From IMG/VR virus record IMGVR_UViG_3300048927_000284, positions 1 to 32,956 of that record: a DNA stretch of 32,956 nucleotides. One strand, 5' to 3'. The DNA comes from a virus. The translations under genes and the position numbers were made by a program. Position 1 is the first letter of the stretch. Every line of letters begins with the position of its first letter. A model generated the notes under the pieces. The model worked only from the letters and a program-made list of their open reading frames with translations. It searched no databases and was not told the origin of the DNA. This document shows positions 6,803-14,949 of the stretch, piece after piece.

Positions 6803-9286
6803 TTACGCCACCGCTACCGAAGTGACGACATTTCGGCCGTCTGCCATCTGAATGACCGCGCAACCTGTACCACCGCTCGGTAGGGTCGACTGGACGTTGA
6901 ACGTCAGCACACCCGAGGCATTGGTGGAGCCGCCACTCGTCTTGTAACGAGGCACGCTGTGCAGATCCGGGGTCGCCTCGTCGTAGAACGCGATCTTCAT
7001 GCCGGCCAGGTTGGCCGCGGGGATCGGATTGCCATTCGTGTCGGCACTACCAGCCAGCGTCAGCGTCACCGTGCGCGACGTCAGCGTCGGTGCGGCGACA
7101 ACGCCAGTCAATGCGGTGCGGATCGCAGCTGCCGACATTGGCCCGAGGCGATTCATGCTCACGTTGCCGTAAGGGTGCAAGGTGTCTGCACTGTTGGACG
7201 TGATGAACCAGCCGTTCGTATCGACGTAGGTGACACGTGCAGGGTTCGTACACGCCGCGATCGCGCTTTGCAGCTGCGTTGCGTGTGTCGCGTCCTTGAA
7301 CGGCCGGAACACAATGATCTTCGTTGCATCGGGCGTCGCGGCCAGCAGTGCATTGAGCACGGTTGTCGCCGTACTGGTCACGTCGACCGAATCGTTCGTG
7401 CCGTGGTTGATCGCGATGAAATCCGGCGCGGGCGAGAACGACCTCGCAACGCCCGAGTATTGCAGGCTGTACGCATCGGAGAACGCTGGCACGCCTGCGC
7501 TGCCCACATTTGTCCAGCCTTGCGATCCGAAGCCGACAATGCCCATCTCGGCGCCGAGGATCAGGCCAGCTTGATAGGCCCAGGCGATCCGCGAATTCGC
7601 GCGATCCATGTCGTTCGTGTACGTGCCGTCCATCGTGCGGATGCCTTCGGTGATGCTGTCACCAAAGAACAGGCCACGCAGGGGCTTGGCCGTCATCGCT
7701 GCGATGGTGGCGCCCGCATCGAGCACAATGCCCGTCAGGACGAGCGCGGCAGCTTGCGGCGTCCAGCGGTTGCCGCTCAGGTACGAGCTTTTGAACACGA
7801 CTTCGAGAACGTGCCCGCCCTTGTTGTTCCAGGCGGACGTCGTGTTCGGCACGGCGATCGTGACGCTTGCCGCGATGTTGACCGTCGTCCAGCCGCCAAC
7901 ACCGTCCACGAGGTACGAGATCTGCGGAACCGGCGACGTGATGTTGGTCATGTCGAAGTTCAGCACGCACGTCGAACCCGTGAACAGCGTCTTGAAATAG
8001 GCGCCCGGGTTGATTGTCTTGGCCGAGCTCGCGCCAATGTCCCAGTTGTACGGCGAGAACAGAACGTTGCTGGTACCGTTGGTCAGCACGTTGTTGCTCG
8101 TCGAGCTGGACGTCGTGACAGACGTTGTGATCGCGCTCGACCGATTGCCAGCGGCGTCATAGTCGCGGACCTGCGGATTATACGTCGTGCCCGATGCCAG
8201 CCCGCTGACGGCCTTCGTGAGCACGTTGCCCACGTCGTTCCAGTTCGTCCCGTCGATCGTGTATTCGTATCCAGTGACCCCCACGTTATCCGAACCGGCC
8301 GACCAGTTCAGGGTAAAGCCCGTCGTGGTGATAGCCGAGGTCGTCAGCGTCCCATTCATCGTCGGCGGCGTCGTGTCGCCCGTTGCTGCCGCCGTGTAGG
8401 TGATAGCCGTCGGATTCGTCAGGCCGCCATCGTTGGTAACGCCGATTGACCTGGCGCCCGTCGATCCCGCAGTGTAGGTGACCTGCGCTGTTGGGGATGC
8501 GCTGGTGATCTGGACGCTGGTCGGGTTGAACGTGCCGCCGGCGCCGCCGTCATTCGGCGTAACCGTCACGGTGCCGGTGATCGTACCGTTCGCGCCGATG
8601 GTGAATGGCGACGACGCGACACTCACCGTGCCTGTGGTCGGGCCACTCAGCGTGACAGCGGTAGCTGCCGATACCGCCGTACCATCGTCCAGAATGAAAT
8701 CGTCGACAGCCGTACCAACAACGCCGGCGCCCGTGCGGAACAGGCCCACATAGCCACTGGTGTACGACGCTTCGGTAAACGTTTGCGTCGGGGCTGTTGG
8801 CTTCGTGTCGACCGAACGCCAGATACGGATTTCATGCGTCGAGCCGCTGGAAATACATTCCACGTTGAGGATGTCGCCCGGCGCGAACGTCGTCGACATC
8901 GTGCTCCCGATCTGCGGCGCCGGAAACGTCCCGCTGGTGCGCTTGTACAGACGCGGAGTGATCTTGTTCGCGGTGGAGTTGAAGTCCAGCAGCCAAACGT
9001 AGCCGTTCTGGTAGGCCGAATCCATGCGCAGGACCGGCGAATAGTGACCTGCGCTGCTGGACGTCGTCACCAGCTTTTGCGTGTACTGGACTTTCGTGTA
9101 CGTGAGCGCTGCAGACCCCGTGTACAACGCAGTGTCTTGGTCGGCCGCAGTCGTGGTGCCGAACGTCTTGGTACCGGAAATCGGGTTGTTTGTTCCGACT
9201 GCCCAGGTGCCGGCCTTCGCGGTCCAACCCGGCGCAATCGCGCCGGATGTGTCTGAGTCGAAATTATCGGTATAGATTACGGTCAT
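6803..9286 (-). CDS. Large tailspike with SGNH esterase and fibronectin-type domains (copy B)
   Basis: This is an 827-residue multidomain protein. Residues about 1-205 resemble a LamG/jelly-roll beta domain; about 210-300 is a Gly/Thr-rich Ig-like block; about 305-395 is a fibronectin type III domain; about 400-520 is another beta-sandwich, possibly carbohydrate-binding; about 535-735 is an SGNH hydrolase with Gly-Asp-Ser 542-544, Gly-Phe-Gly block II at about 585-587, Gly-Thr-Asn-Asp 629-632, and Asp701/His704; the last ~85 residues are a beta-rich cap. Catalytic residues are intact. The build suits a polysaccharide-binding, de-esterifying tailspike, although cell-surface or secreted enzymes share the architecture. 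It is oddly placed between portal and scaffold genes. Confidence 0.8.
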   Translation of the reverse strand: MTVIYTDNFDSDTSGAIAPGWTAKAGTWAVGTNNPISGTKTFGTTTAADQDTALYTGSAALTYTKVQYTQKLVTTSSSAGHYSPVLRMDSAYQNGYVWLLDFNSTANKITPRLYKRTSGTFPAPQIGSTMSTTFAPGDILNVECISSGSTHEIRIWRSVDTKPTAPTQTFTEASYTSGYVGLFRTGAGVVGTAVDDFILDDGTAVSAATAVTLSGPTTGTVSVASSPFTIGANGTITGTVTVTPNDGGAGGTFNPTSVQITSASPTAQVTYTAGSTGARSIGVTNDGGLTNPTAITYTAAATGDTTPPTMNGTLTTSAITTTGFTLNWSAGSDNVGVTGYEYTIDGTNWNDVGNVLTKAVSGLASGTTYNPQVRDYDAAGNRSSAITTSVTTSSSTSNNVLTNGTSNVLFSPYNWDIGASSAKTINPGAYFKTLFTGSTCVLNFDMTNITSPVPQISYLVDGVGGWTTVNIAASVTIAVPNTTSAWNNKGGHVLEVVFKSSYLSGNRWTPQAAALVLTGIVLDAGATIAAMTAKPLRGLFFGDSITEGIRTMDGTYTNDMDRANSRIAWAYQAGLILGAEMGIVGFGSQGWTNVGSAGVPAFSDAYSLQYSGVARSFSPAPDFIAINHGTNDSVDVTSTATTVLNALLAATPDATKIIVFRPFKDATHATQLQSAIAACTNPARVTYVDTNGWFITSNSADTLHPYGNVSMNRLGPMSAAAIRTALTGVVAAPTLTSRTVTLTLAGSADTNGNPIPAANLAGMKIAFYDEATPDLHSVPRYKTSGGSTNASGVLTFNVQSTLPSGGTGCAVIQMADGRNVVTSVAVA

Positions 9287-9315
9287 GCGTGGCCCTTACG
9301 CGAACTGGTCGCTCG

Positions 9316-11478
9316 TCATGTTTGCGGGAATGTGTCGTCGCCTTCGGTCATGCCGTGTTGCGGCTTCGTCGCTTCGTGCTCGGCGAGGATCTGGCCGTGT
9401 CGCTGTGCCTGATGCGCCATGGCGTCGTTCTGCGCGTCGCGGTGCAGGCTGTGCTCGAGCTCGATCTGCTTCTGGCCCAGTTCGATCTCCTTGATGCGCA
9501 CTTCCTTGTCCTTGATCTGCAGGTCGAGCGTCTTGAGCGCGGTTTCAGCCTGCAGCTTTGCGGCTGCGGCTGCGGCCTGCTGCTGGGCGTCCTCGCGCTT
9601 GCTCTGTGCTCGAATCTGCTCGGTCTGGATCTGCGCGTCCGCGAGGATCTGCTCGGGCGACTTCTGCGGCGGCTGCGGCGGCGTCTGGCTCGGGTCCGTG
9701 ATCAGCTTCGTCTCACCGCCCTGGATGTTGCCGGCCTTGAACAGCAGCTTGCCCAGCTCGTAGACGTTCTTCGGCGTGACCACGCCCAGCGGTGCGGCCT
9801 GCTGGAAGTAGGCGCCCATCATGTTGAGGAACTGGATCGTTTCCGACTTGTTGCCCGAGCCGAGGCCGACGTTGATGTTGACGTCCATCTCGCTCGACCA
9901 GTTGCGCGGGTCGTAGTCCACCCACGTGTTGCGCAGGCGGATCGTGGACGGCTTGTCCTGGTATTCGCAGGTCAGCTTCAGCAGGCGCTTGCACAGGTCT
10001 TTGCAGCCGGTCTCCGCGAACACACGCAGCATCATGAGCATGCGACGCTCGCCGGCGGACATGATCTTGTTGACGCCGGTAGCGGTCTTGTTGAGGCTGT
10101 CTGCGTCGAGGCCCTGCGAGTAGCGCGTGACGCCGATACGCTCTTCGCGCATGGTGTTCGCCAGCTCGATACCCTGCAACGATTCGTTCGCCACGAGCGA
10201 CGTCTGCAGCGGGCCAGCCATGCCAGGCGCCTTCATGCGCACGACCTTGCCGATCCGGGTCGACAGCAGATCATCCAAGTTCACCGAGTTGTCGACGGCG
10301 AAGGTGGTCGGGTTGTTCGCCAGGTACAGCGAGTCCATATATTGACGCGTCAGAGCCGTCTTCGTGTCCTGAATCGAGATGACCGGATCAGCCAAAGCCA
10401 TGCCGATGATGCGATGCGGCAGCAGGATCGGGGACCACAGGCAGTATTCGTGATCGTCGACCTCCTCGTTCTCAAGGATATCGTTACCGCCCATGAAAAC
10501 GCGGCGCCATTCAGCGATACCGTCGCCGTCGTAGTCGATGCGGATGAAGCCGAAGAACAGCGTCAGCTGCTGCAGCGCGCCTTCGCCCGTGTCTGCGTCG
10601 AATAGCGGATCCTGCTCGCGTACGGACAGCAGGTCGTGACCCGGGCCCGATGCTTGATAGTCCGACAGCAGGTCGATGCGCGCGCGGTCGAAGCCCATTT
10701 CGACGAGGTCGGAACGCGTGTACGTGCGCAGCTCACCGATGGCGGTCACATCGTCCAGCTTCTTGGCATGGCGCGACAGGACGAACGACTCAGGCGGCAC
10801 GTTGTCGATGCGTGCACCGCGCGGGCCGCTGTCCACGACCACGTCTACGTCGTGCAGCATGCGCAGCGGTTGTGTCAGCATGGCCATGGCCTGTTGTTGC
10901 TGCTCGGGCGGCAGGCTGTCGATCTGGTCAGCTGCTTGCTCACGCTGGGCCACGTCGTCCGGATCCGGCTCGGCGTCGTGCGACACGATCGTGATGCGCG
11001 GGTCGTTGACCATCTTTGCCAACTGCTGGTCGGTCAGGCCCTGGTAGCGCTCCTTCTTCTGCTTGCGCGAGGCGTCCCACCACACGCGGGTGATGCCGAC
11101 CTTGGACAGCAAGCCGTCCTTGATCCAGGTGTTGAACGTAATGAAGCCGTCGTTCTTCTTCTTGATCAGCCAGTTGATGTAGTCGGTAGCCTGGTCGGCG
11201 TAGTCCTCGTCACCTTGCGCAACCGGCTCAAACTCGCAGATGTTGTCACCAGCGAAGAACGGCTCCAGCAGTGCTGGAATGGCCGACTCGACCACTTCGA
11301 ACACGTCCCAGCTCACGACCTGGCTGCGGCCCGGCACCTCGTTACCCAGCGGCAGGCCGTGGTAATAGGCGAGGTTGCGCTCGCGATCGGATGCGAGAGC
11401 CGAGCTTGCCCAAGCGGCCGACTCGGACACTTCGCGGTCGACCGCGTTGCGCAGTTCGTCGTCGGTCATTTTGGTCAT
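9316..11478 (-). CDS. Portal protein (P22-type, ~720 residues)
   Basis: The 720-residue protein lies directly after the large terminase and has portal features: an N-terminal helix with Tyr-Tyr-His-Gly-Leu-Pro-Leu-Gly-Asn-Glu-Val-Pro-Gly-Arg-Ser, acidic beta segments, a Leu-Ala-Asn-Asn-Pro-Thr-Thr stretch, a crown helix with Ile-Gly-Val-Thr-Arg-Tyr-Ser-Gln-Gly-Leu-Asp, and a long Gln/Ala/Glu-rich C-terminal coiled coil (about 590-690), as in the long barrel of large podophage portals. The dodecameric ring sits at one head vertex and passes DNA. Start and terminase stop overlap in ATGA. A second Met at residue 4 is an alternative start. Confidence 0.88.
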   Translation of the reverse strand: MTKMTDDELRNAVDREVSESAAWASSALASDRERNLAYYHGLPLGNEVPGRSQVVSWDVFEVVESAIPALLEPFFAGDNICEFEPVAQGDEDYADQATDYINWLIKKKNDGFITFNTWIKDGLLSKVGITRVWWDASRKQKKERYQGLTDQQLAKMVNDPRITIVSHDAEPDPDDVAQREQAADQIDSLPPEQQQQAMAMLTQPLRMLHDVDVVVDSGPRGARIDNVPPESFVLSRHAKKLDDVTAIGELRTYTRSDLVEMGFDRARIDLLSDYQASGPGHDLLSVREQDPLFDADTGEGALQQLTLFFGFIRIDYDGDGIAEWRRVFMGGNDILENEEVDDHEYCLWSPILLPHRIIGMALADPVISIQDTKTALTRQYMDSLYLANNPTTFAVDNSVNLDDLLSTRIGKVVRMKAPGMAGPLQTSLVANESLQGIELANTMREERIGVTRYSQGLDADSLNKTATGVNKIMSAGERRMLMMLRVFAETGCKDLCKRLLKLTCEYQDKPSTIRLRNTWVDYDPRNWSSEMDVNINVGLGSGNKSETIQFLNMMGAYFQQAAPLGVVTPKNVYELGKLLFKAGNIQGGETKLITDPSQTPPQPPQKSPEQILADAQIQTEQIRAQSKREDAQQQAAAAAAKLQAETALKTLDLQIKDKEVRIKEIELGQKQIELEHSLHRDAQNDAMAHQAQRHGQILAEHEATKPQHGMTEGDDTFPQT

Positions 11479-12725
11479 ACGATTCCCAGTGATTGATAGT
11501 TGAGACTTCCGCCCCAGTCCTCGTTACGCATGTCGTCAGCGTTGATCGCCACGTAGCGCAGGTTGTCGGCGCCATGGCTCCACTCGTCGTGCAGCGGCGC
11601 GCCGGGCTCGTTCGTCTGCTTGTTGATCGATCGGCGGTAGCGTTTCGCGCACTGGACGAGGCGCGCGGTGCGTTCCTTGTCGAAGTACATGCGGCCGAAC
11701 GCCATGCGAGTGACGCGGATGCCGTCTTCGATGCCGATGTTCGGTGTGATGCGCACAGTCCAGCCGAGCGCCTCCATGATTTCCTTCGCGCTCTTGCCGG
11801 TCTGGATGTTCTTGTGCTCGCCGTCGTGGGGCAGGTAGACGTTGCCCCAGTTGTAGCCCTTCATGCGCAGGTCCGCGGAGTAGCTGTCCAGCGTACGGCG
11901 GTTGTCCTCGATGTACTCGATGACGCGCAGTTCAGACGCCTGACGCTGCACGAGGCTGATTGCCATCGCGTCGTTCCAGCCAAGGTCGAACACGACGTGT
12001 ACCTTAAGCATCGGGTCGTATGGCACGTTGCAGATGCGTTTCTCGGTCTCTACGCGGGTCATCTCGTCGTAGTAGATCGCGCCGGCCACAGCAGGCTTAC
12101 ACACGCCGCCCCAGATGTTGTCGTAGTCCTTTGGCTGATTGCGCAGGCAGTCCAGGCGCTCTTGCTCTAGCTTGTCGGTGAACCATGGGTTGTCGTTGTA
12201 GTTCATCTGTACGACAACCGTGTCCGTCGGCGGGTTCACGACGAACATCTGATAGGTGACGTCGGTCTCAAGCTCGGGGTTGAACGTGATCCAGATTTCA
12301 GAACCAGTCTTGCGAATGGTCGGTCGCAGCGTGTCCCAGGACTTTTTGCTGACGGCCTGTGCCTCTTCGACCCAGCAGATGTCGACGCCTTCGAACGACT
12401 TGATTGTGGTGACGGTGTGCTGCGCCAGGCCACAGTAATCGAACGTGGTGCCGTTCTTGCCGCGAATCTCGTAGGCGAGCACGTCATAGAACTGAGAAAG
12501 GCCCAACTCCGCGATCTGATCCTTGAGCAGTGTGTGCACCGAATCTTCGATCGACTTCTGCACCTCACGCGCACACAGGATGCGCAGCGGACGTTGAGCG
12601 CCGAGGATCAGCAGCGCGCGGGCGATGCCCCAGCTCTTGCCGGATCCACGACCACCGTGCACGACCTTGTACGACGCTGGCTCAAACAGGCAGGCGAGCT
12701 TTTCGGGGAACTTAGCTGTTTCCAT
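11475..12725 (-). CDS. terL: Terminase large subunit
   Basis: The 416-residue packaging motor has an ATPase domain with Walker A Gly-Gly-Arg-Gly-Ser-Gly-Lys-Ser (24-31) and Walker B Val-Asp-Ile-Cys-Trp-Val-Glu-Glu (114-121), then a coupling segment around 146-150 (Ile-Thr-Phe-Asn-Pro), and an RNase H-like nuclease with Phe-Asp-Leu-Gly-Trp-Asn-Asp (246-252), Leu-Pro-His-Asp-Gly at about 298-302 and a terminal acidic residue in Ser-His-Gly-Ala-Asp-Asn-Leu-Arg-Tyr (Asp387). The length and motif spacing match the PBSX/Terminase_3 family. It cuts the concatemer and drives DNA into the head together with the small subunit, whose gene overlaps it by 14 bp. Confidence 0.95.
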   Translation of the reverse strand: METAKFPEKLACLFEPASYKVVHGGRGSGKSWGIARALLILGAQRPLRILCAREVQKSIEDSVHTLLKDQIAELGLSQFYDVLAYEIRGKNGTTFDYCGLAQHTVTTIKSFEGVDICWVEEAQAVSKKSWDTLRPTIRKTGSEIWITFNPELETDVTYQMFVVNPPTDTVVVQMNYNDNPWFTDKLEQERLDCLRNQPKDYDNIWGGVCKPAVAGAIYYDEMTRVETEKRICNVPYDPMLKVHVVFDLGWNDAMAISLVQRQASELRVIEYIEDNRRTLDSYSADLRMKGYNWGNVYLPHDGEHKNIQTGKSAKEIMEALGWTVRITPNIGIEDGIRVTRMAFGRMYFDKERTARLVQCAKRYRRSINKQTNEPGAPLHDEWSHGADNLRYVAINADDMRNEDWGGSLNYQSLGIV

Positions 12726-13215
12726 TTGGCTTGACGAACTCCACCTTGATCCCGGTGAACAGGCCGGTTCCGTCCGGGTTGGTGTGCTCTTGCGTGATCT
12801 TGTCGCCGTAGCGCTTCGGGTCCCACTTGGCGAGCAGCTTCAGGCGCGTCTCGATGCGCAGCTTGGAGCGGCTGATCCACTCGGTGTTGGCGCGGTCGCC
12901 GTTCTCGCCGACGATCGTGTCGAATGTGGTCTCGTCGGCAATAGCCAGGCAGTCGGCCGCGATCTGGTCGTAGCCTTCCTCGCGCGCGCCTGCGAAGTCG
13001 GCCTTAAATGCCTCGCTCGCTTCCTTCCAATGACTCACGGTGCGAACAGCCGGCATGTGCTCATCACGGCAAATCTGCGCGAGTGGCTCACCTTTAGCTA
13101 GGCGTGCGCAGATCTCGTCGGCTATCTCTTGCGTGAATGTGCTTGGCCGGCCCCTTGGGCGAGCCTCAGCCTTTGGAGCGGGTTTGCGCTCCTTTGGTGG
13201 TTTGGTGTTGCTCAT
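12712..13215 (-). CDS. terS: Terminase small subunit
   Basis: The 167-residue protein starts with a basic, Pro-rich tail (Lys-Pro-Pro-Lys-Glu-Arg-Lys-Pro-Ala-Pro-Lys), then a helix-turn-helix (about 28-68: Ile-Cys-Ala-Arg-Leu-Ala-Lys-Gly-Glu-Pro-Leu-Ala-Gln-Ile-Cys-Arg-Asp-Glu ... Thr-Val-Ser-His-Trp), a helical oligomerisation region with Lys-Ala-Asp-Phe-Ala-Gly-Ala-Arg-Glu-Glu-Gly-Tyr, and Leu-Leu-Ala-Lys-Trp-Asp-Pro-Lys-Arg-Tyr-Gly, a signature of this small-terminase family. It recognises the packaging site. It begins inside the preceding small gene and overlaps terL. Confidence 0.9.
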   Translation of the reverse strand: MSNTKPPKERKPAPKAEARPRGRPSTFTQEIADEICARLAKGEPLAQICRDEHMPAVRTVSHWKEASEAFKADFAGAREEGYDQIAADCLAIADETTFDTIVGENGDRANTEWISRSKLRIETRLKLLAKWDPKRYGDKITQEHTNPDGTGLFTGIKVEFVKPNGNS

Positions 13216-13435
13216 GGCTCTTGTCTGGAAGGGATGCGACGATGTCGACGATGTCTAGCCCCGCGTTGCCGTAGCCTTTGTGCTGCAGGAGGTCGGCTAC
13301 CTTCTCTGCACGGGCCAGTTGCTCACACAGGGCGGTGAGCTTGGTGTCGTCAGCAACGGAGAAGATGAGGGCAGGGCGGGTGCCAGTAACGGCGCGGATG
13401 ATGACGCCGCGATAGCAGGTGGCTTCGGGGCTCAT
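13166..13435 (-). CDS. Small hypothetical protein overlapping terS
   Basis: The 89-residue protein starts Met-Ser-Pro-Glu-Ala-Thr-Cys-Tyr-Arg-Gly. The N-terminal third is beta-like (Val-Ile-Ile-Arg-Ala-Val-Thr-Gly-Thr-Arg-Pro-Ala-Leu-Ile-Phe-Ser-Val-Ala-Asp-Asp), the middle is a helix (Leu-Cys-Glu-Gln-Leu-Ala-Arg-Ala-Glu-Lys-Val-Ala-Asp-Leu-Leu), and the C-terminal ~20 residues are basic and overlap terS by 50 bp. The start overlaps the previous stop in ATGA, which makes translation likely. Function unknown. Confidence 0.65.
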   Translation of the reverse strand: MSPEATCYRGVIIRAVTGTRPALIFSVADDTKLTALCEQLARAEKVADLLQHKGYGNAGLDIVDIVASLPDKSHEQHQTTKGAQTRSKG

Positions 13436-13545
13436 GCTCCACCAATGCCTTCCGCCTCTTGGCGCATGATGCGTTCGTAGGCGGCCTGCTCGCGAGCGCG
13501 CTGCAGCTTGTAGCGCAGGTATGCGATTTCTTCTTCGACGCTCAT
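13432..13545 (-). CDS. 37-residue helical microprotein
   Basis: Met-Ser-Val-Glu-Glu-Glu-Ile-Ala-Tyr-Leu-Arg-Tyr-Lys-Leu begins a single amphipathic, highly charged helix of 37 residues. A GAGGTG ribosome site lies a few bases upstream and the stop overlaps the next start in ATGA, so it is probably made. The frame is open further upstream, but that part crosses a terminator and has no ribosome site. It may be a small coiled-coil partner; the role is unknown. Confidence 0.55.
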   Translation of the reverse strand: MSVEEEIAYLRYKLQRAREQAAYERIMRQEAEGIGGA

Positions 13546-13560
13546 ACGCACCTCGGGAAT

Positions 13561-13583
13561 AAAAAAGCCCGCTCGGGGCGGGC
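13561..13583 (-). terminator. Intrinsic terminator upstream of the terminase block
   Basis: Read leftward, the stem GCCCGC/GCGGGC with a 5-base loop is followed by six T. It separates the Gp49-like gene from the terminase operon, so late transcripts must read through it or start beyond it. Confidence 0.85.
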
Positions 13584-13627
13584 AAGTCTTGGTTTGGGGG
13601 CCAAGAGGGGAGACAGATGTTGCGGGG

Positions 13628-14014
13628 TCAGGCGAAGCGCGGATCGTCTTGGCGTTCGTGCAGTTGCTGTTTGAGCGCATAGCCCATCAGCGGCCAGATC
13701 TTCTGCACGGCGTTATGGCGCGCGATGTTGCGGCCGATCTCGGCGTCGAAGTTTTCGGGGCTGGCGCACGCGCTCTCGCCGGTGACGGTGAAGCCGTTGC
13801 GCAGGACCAGCACGCAGAACGTGAGCAGGTGCAGCGGGCTCGCCTTCTCCTGCACGCTACGGCCCTCATGCGCGTCTTCCTGCGCCTGCTGATTGCCTTG
13901 CGCGGCCGTGAAGTAGTGCGTGCTGGCGATGTTCGCCTCGATGTCCGCCGGCGTGACGCGCGGCGCGGTCTTGCCCTTGGCCTGGATTTCCTGCTCGATT
14001 GCTTGGTCGCTCAT
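13628..14014 (-). CDS. N4 Gp49 / Sf6 Gp66 family protein
   Basis: The 128-residue protein (start Met-Ser-Asp-Gln-Ala-Ile-Glu-Gln-Glu) matches the Gp49/Gp66 layout: an N-terminal helical part with Thr-Pro-Ala-Asp-Ile-Glu-Ala-Asn-Ile, His-Tyr-Phe-Thr-Ala-Ala-Gln-Gly, then Leu-Thr-Phe-Cys-Val-Leu-Val-Leu-Arg-Asn-Gly-Phe-Thr-Val-Thr-Gly-Glu-Ser-Ala and the terminal Ala-Val-Gln-Lys-Ile-Trp-Pro-Leu-Met-Gly-Tyr. The family is widespread in phages and its function is unknown. An AGAGAT ribosome site supports the start. It sits alone between two terminators, so it behaves as a separate unit. Confidence 0.82.
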   Translation of the reverse strand: MSDQAIEQEIQAKGKTAPRVTPADIEANIASTHYFTAAQGNQQAQEDAHEGRSVQEKASPLHLLTFCVLVLRNGFTVTGESACASPENFDAEIGRNIARHNAVQKIWPLMGYALKQQLHERQDDPRFA

Positions 14015-14044
14015 GTGATCTCTCGTAGTAGTTGCCGCCAATGC

Positions 14045-14080
14045 AAAAAGCCCCGCGTCATCGCTGATCGCAGGGCTTTT
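14045..14080. terminator. Bidirectional intrinsic terminator
   Basis: The near-perfect stem AAAAGCCC-TGCG/CGCG-GGGCTTTT (one G-T pair) has an 11-base loop and T-tracts on both strands. On the minus strand it is about 280 bases downstream of the predicted late promoter start, in the position of a lambda tR'-like leader terminator, although a 61-codon frame intervenes. Confidence 0.85.
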
Positions 14081-14094
14081 GTAGGGCAAATATT

Positions 14095-14280
14095 TCAGTG
14101 GGCGTTACGGTAGCCGCGCCATTGGACTGTCCAGAGCTCTCGGGACGTCCCGTAATCAAAGTCGGTCATCGCTTCACGTCGGCCGCATACCGTACACCGC
14201 CTGAAGTCTCGCGCTTCGCTGTAATGCCACGAATGTCGAGCGAACATGCCTCGGAAGGCTGTCTGAAGTTTCTTAAACAT
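14095..14280 (-). CDS. Small zinc-ribbon-like phage protein
   Basis: The 61-residue protein has one Cys-Thr-Val-Cys-Gly knuckle and a His-Ser-Trp-His-Tyr-Ser stretch that could complete a metal site. The N-terminus is a basic amphipathic helix (Met-Phe-Lys-Lys-Leu-Gln-Thr-Ala-Phe-Arg), and the rest is aromatic-rich. No strong ribosome site is seen; an internal Met (Met-Phe-Ala-Arg-His) is an alternative start. It is the first frame after the late promoter. Function unknown. Confidence 0.5.
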   Translation of the reverse strand: MFKKLQTAFRGMFARHSWHYSEARDFRRCTVCGRREAMTDFDYGTSRELWTVQWRGYRNAH

Positions 14281-14366
14281 GCCCGCTCACTGGTTTCGCT
14301 CACGCCGGGGGCTGCCTACAAGGCAACCGGACACGTCGTGATTGACGGAAATTAGTTGTTGCTAGG

Positions 14367-14395
14367 AATGTACTGCTGAGATTTCCGGCTGTCAA
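14367..14395 (-). promoter_or_regulatory. Candidate late promoter (near-consensus sigma70)
   Basis: Read leftward, TTGACA at 14395-14390 is followed by exactly 17 bp and TACATT at 14372-14367; start is expected near 14360. It is the closest match to consensus that I found in a gap of this prophage. It lies downstream of the candidate late regulator and upstream of all virion genes, like lambda pR'. The gap 14281-14416 also contains the small stem TGCCT-TGT-AGGCA in the early leader, which could act as a pause element. Confidence 0.78.
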
Positions 14396-14416
14396 GTAAT
14401 TTATGTCCGGATACGT

Positions 14417-14866
14417 TCAATACCGTCCAATTTCAGCTGCTGCCTGCGTGACGGCTCGACGAGTAGCGGCACGGGCATCCATCGCTGTGTCCTCTTCGGC
14501 GAGACGACTGCCTGTTGGGCTTGCGACGGCCGCGCATGCTCGACCGTCTACTGTACGTGCTGCGGGGTAGACCTGCAGGCCCAAGTCGACGGCGAGGTTA
14601 AACGAATCGTCACCGTGCACGAGCGAGTTCCACGCATAGACGATCGAGCCGTCAGCCATATGCAGGTTCACCCACTGCTCCCCCTCGATCGGCTCGACCT
14701 GCACGGCGCCGATGGCCCGCGCGGCAAGCGTCAGCAACTCCATATCCTCGGACGAGATGGCATCACTAGGAGCGCGCAGCGGCATGCCGTACTCGTCGTC
14801 ATCGTCGCTCGGGTTGTGCTCGTCGTTCCATGTGACACGCTTGAATGCGTTCTTGTCCGTGCTCAT
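14417..14866 (-). CDS. Conserved hypothetical phage protein
   Basis: The 149-residue protein starts Met-Ser-Thr-Asp-Lys-Asn-Ala-Phe-Lys-Arg-Val with AGGAAG upstream. An acidic linker (Ser-Asp-Asp-Asp-Asp-Glu-Tyr-Gly) leads to a folded core: Leu-Leu-Thr-Leu-Ala-Ala-Arg-Ala-Ile-Gly-Ala-Val-Gln-Val-Glu, then Trp-Val-Asn-Leu-His-Met-Ala-Asp-Gly-Ser-Ile-Val-Tyr-Ala-Trp-Asn-Ser-Leu and Asp-Asp-Ser-Phe-Asn-Leu-Ala-Val-Asp-Leu-Gly-Leu. This core recurs in many phage early/late-boundary genes of unknown role. Its start overlaps the stop of the 28-residue gene in ATGA. Confidence 0.72.
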   Translation of the reverse strand: MSTDKNAFKRVTWNDEHNPSDDDDEYGMPLRAPSDAISSEDMELLTLAARAIGAVQVEPIEGEQWVNLHMADGSIVYAWNSLVHGDDSFNLAVDLGLQVYPAARTVDGRACAAVASPTGSRLAEEDTAMDARAATRRAVTQAAAEIGRY

Positions 14867-14949
14867 GCCCGGCTTCCTATTAGCCCAACGATATAGCCGC
14901 ACGCCGTGACTGCAGCGCAAATTCCAAGGAAAATCGAGATCGTGTTCAT
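14863..14949 (-). CDS. 28-residue single-pass membrane microprotein
   Basis: Met-Asn-Thr-Ile-Ser-Ile-Phe-Leu-Gly-Ile-Cys-Ala-Ala-Val-Thr-Ala-Cys-Gly-Tyr-Ile begins a peptide that is one hydrophobic segment ending Gly-Ser-Arg-Ala. Both ends form ATGA overlaps with the flanking genes, which is strong evidence that it is translated by coupling. Small membrane peptides like this are frequent in phage early and late boundary regions; the function is unknown. Confidence 0.6.
   Translation of the reverse strand: MNTISIFLGICAAVTACGYIVGLIGSRA

Noticed and set aside
6959-8449. 496-codon plus-strand open frame opposite the large tailspike
   Set aside because: Arg/Val/Asp-rich composition without domains, no ribosome site, and exactly antisense to a protein with intact SGNH motifs; a GC-rich shadow frame.
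9190-10605. 471-codon plus-strand open frame opposite the portal gene
   Set aside because: Leu/Arg/Val-rich antisense reading of the portal coiled coil; long only because the stops are rare in GC-rich DNA.
14863-14949. 28-residue membrane peptide as a holin or lysis gene
   Set aside because: A single segment is compatible with a small holin, but there is no endolysin or spanin gene nearby, so lysis was not assigned.
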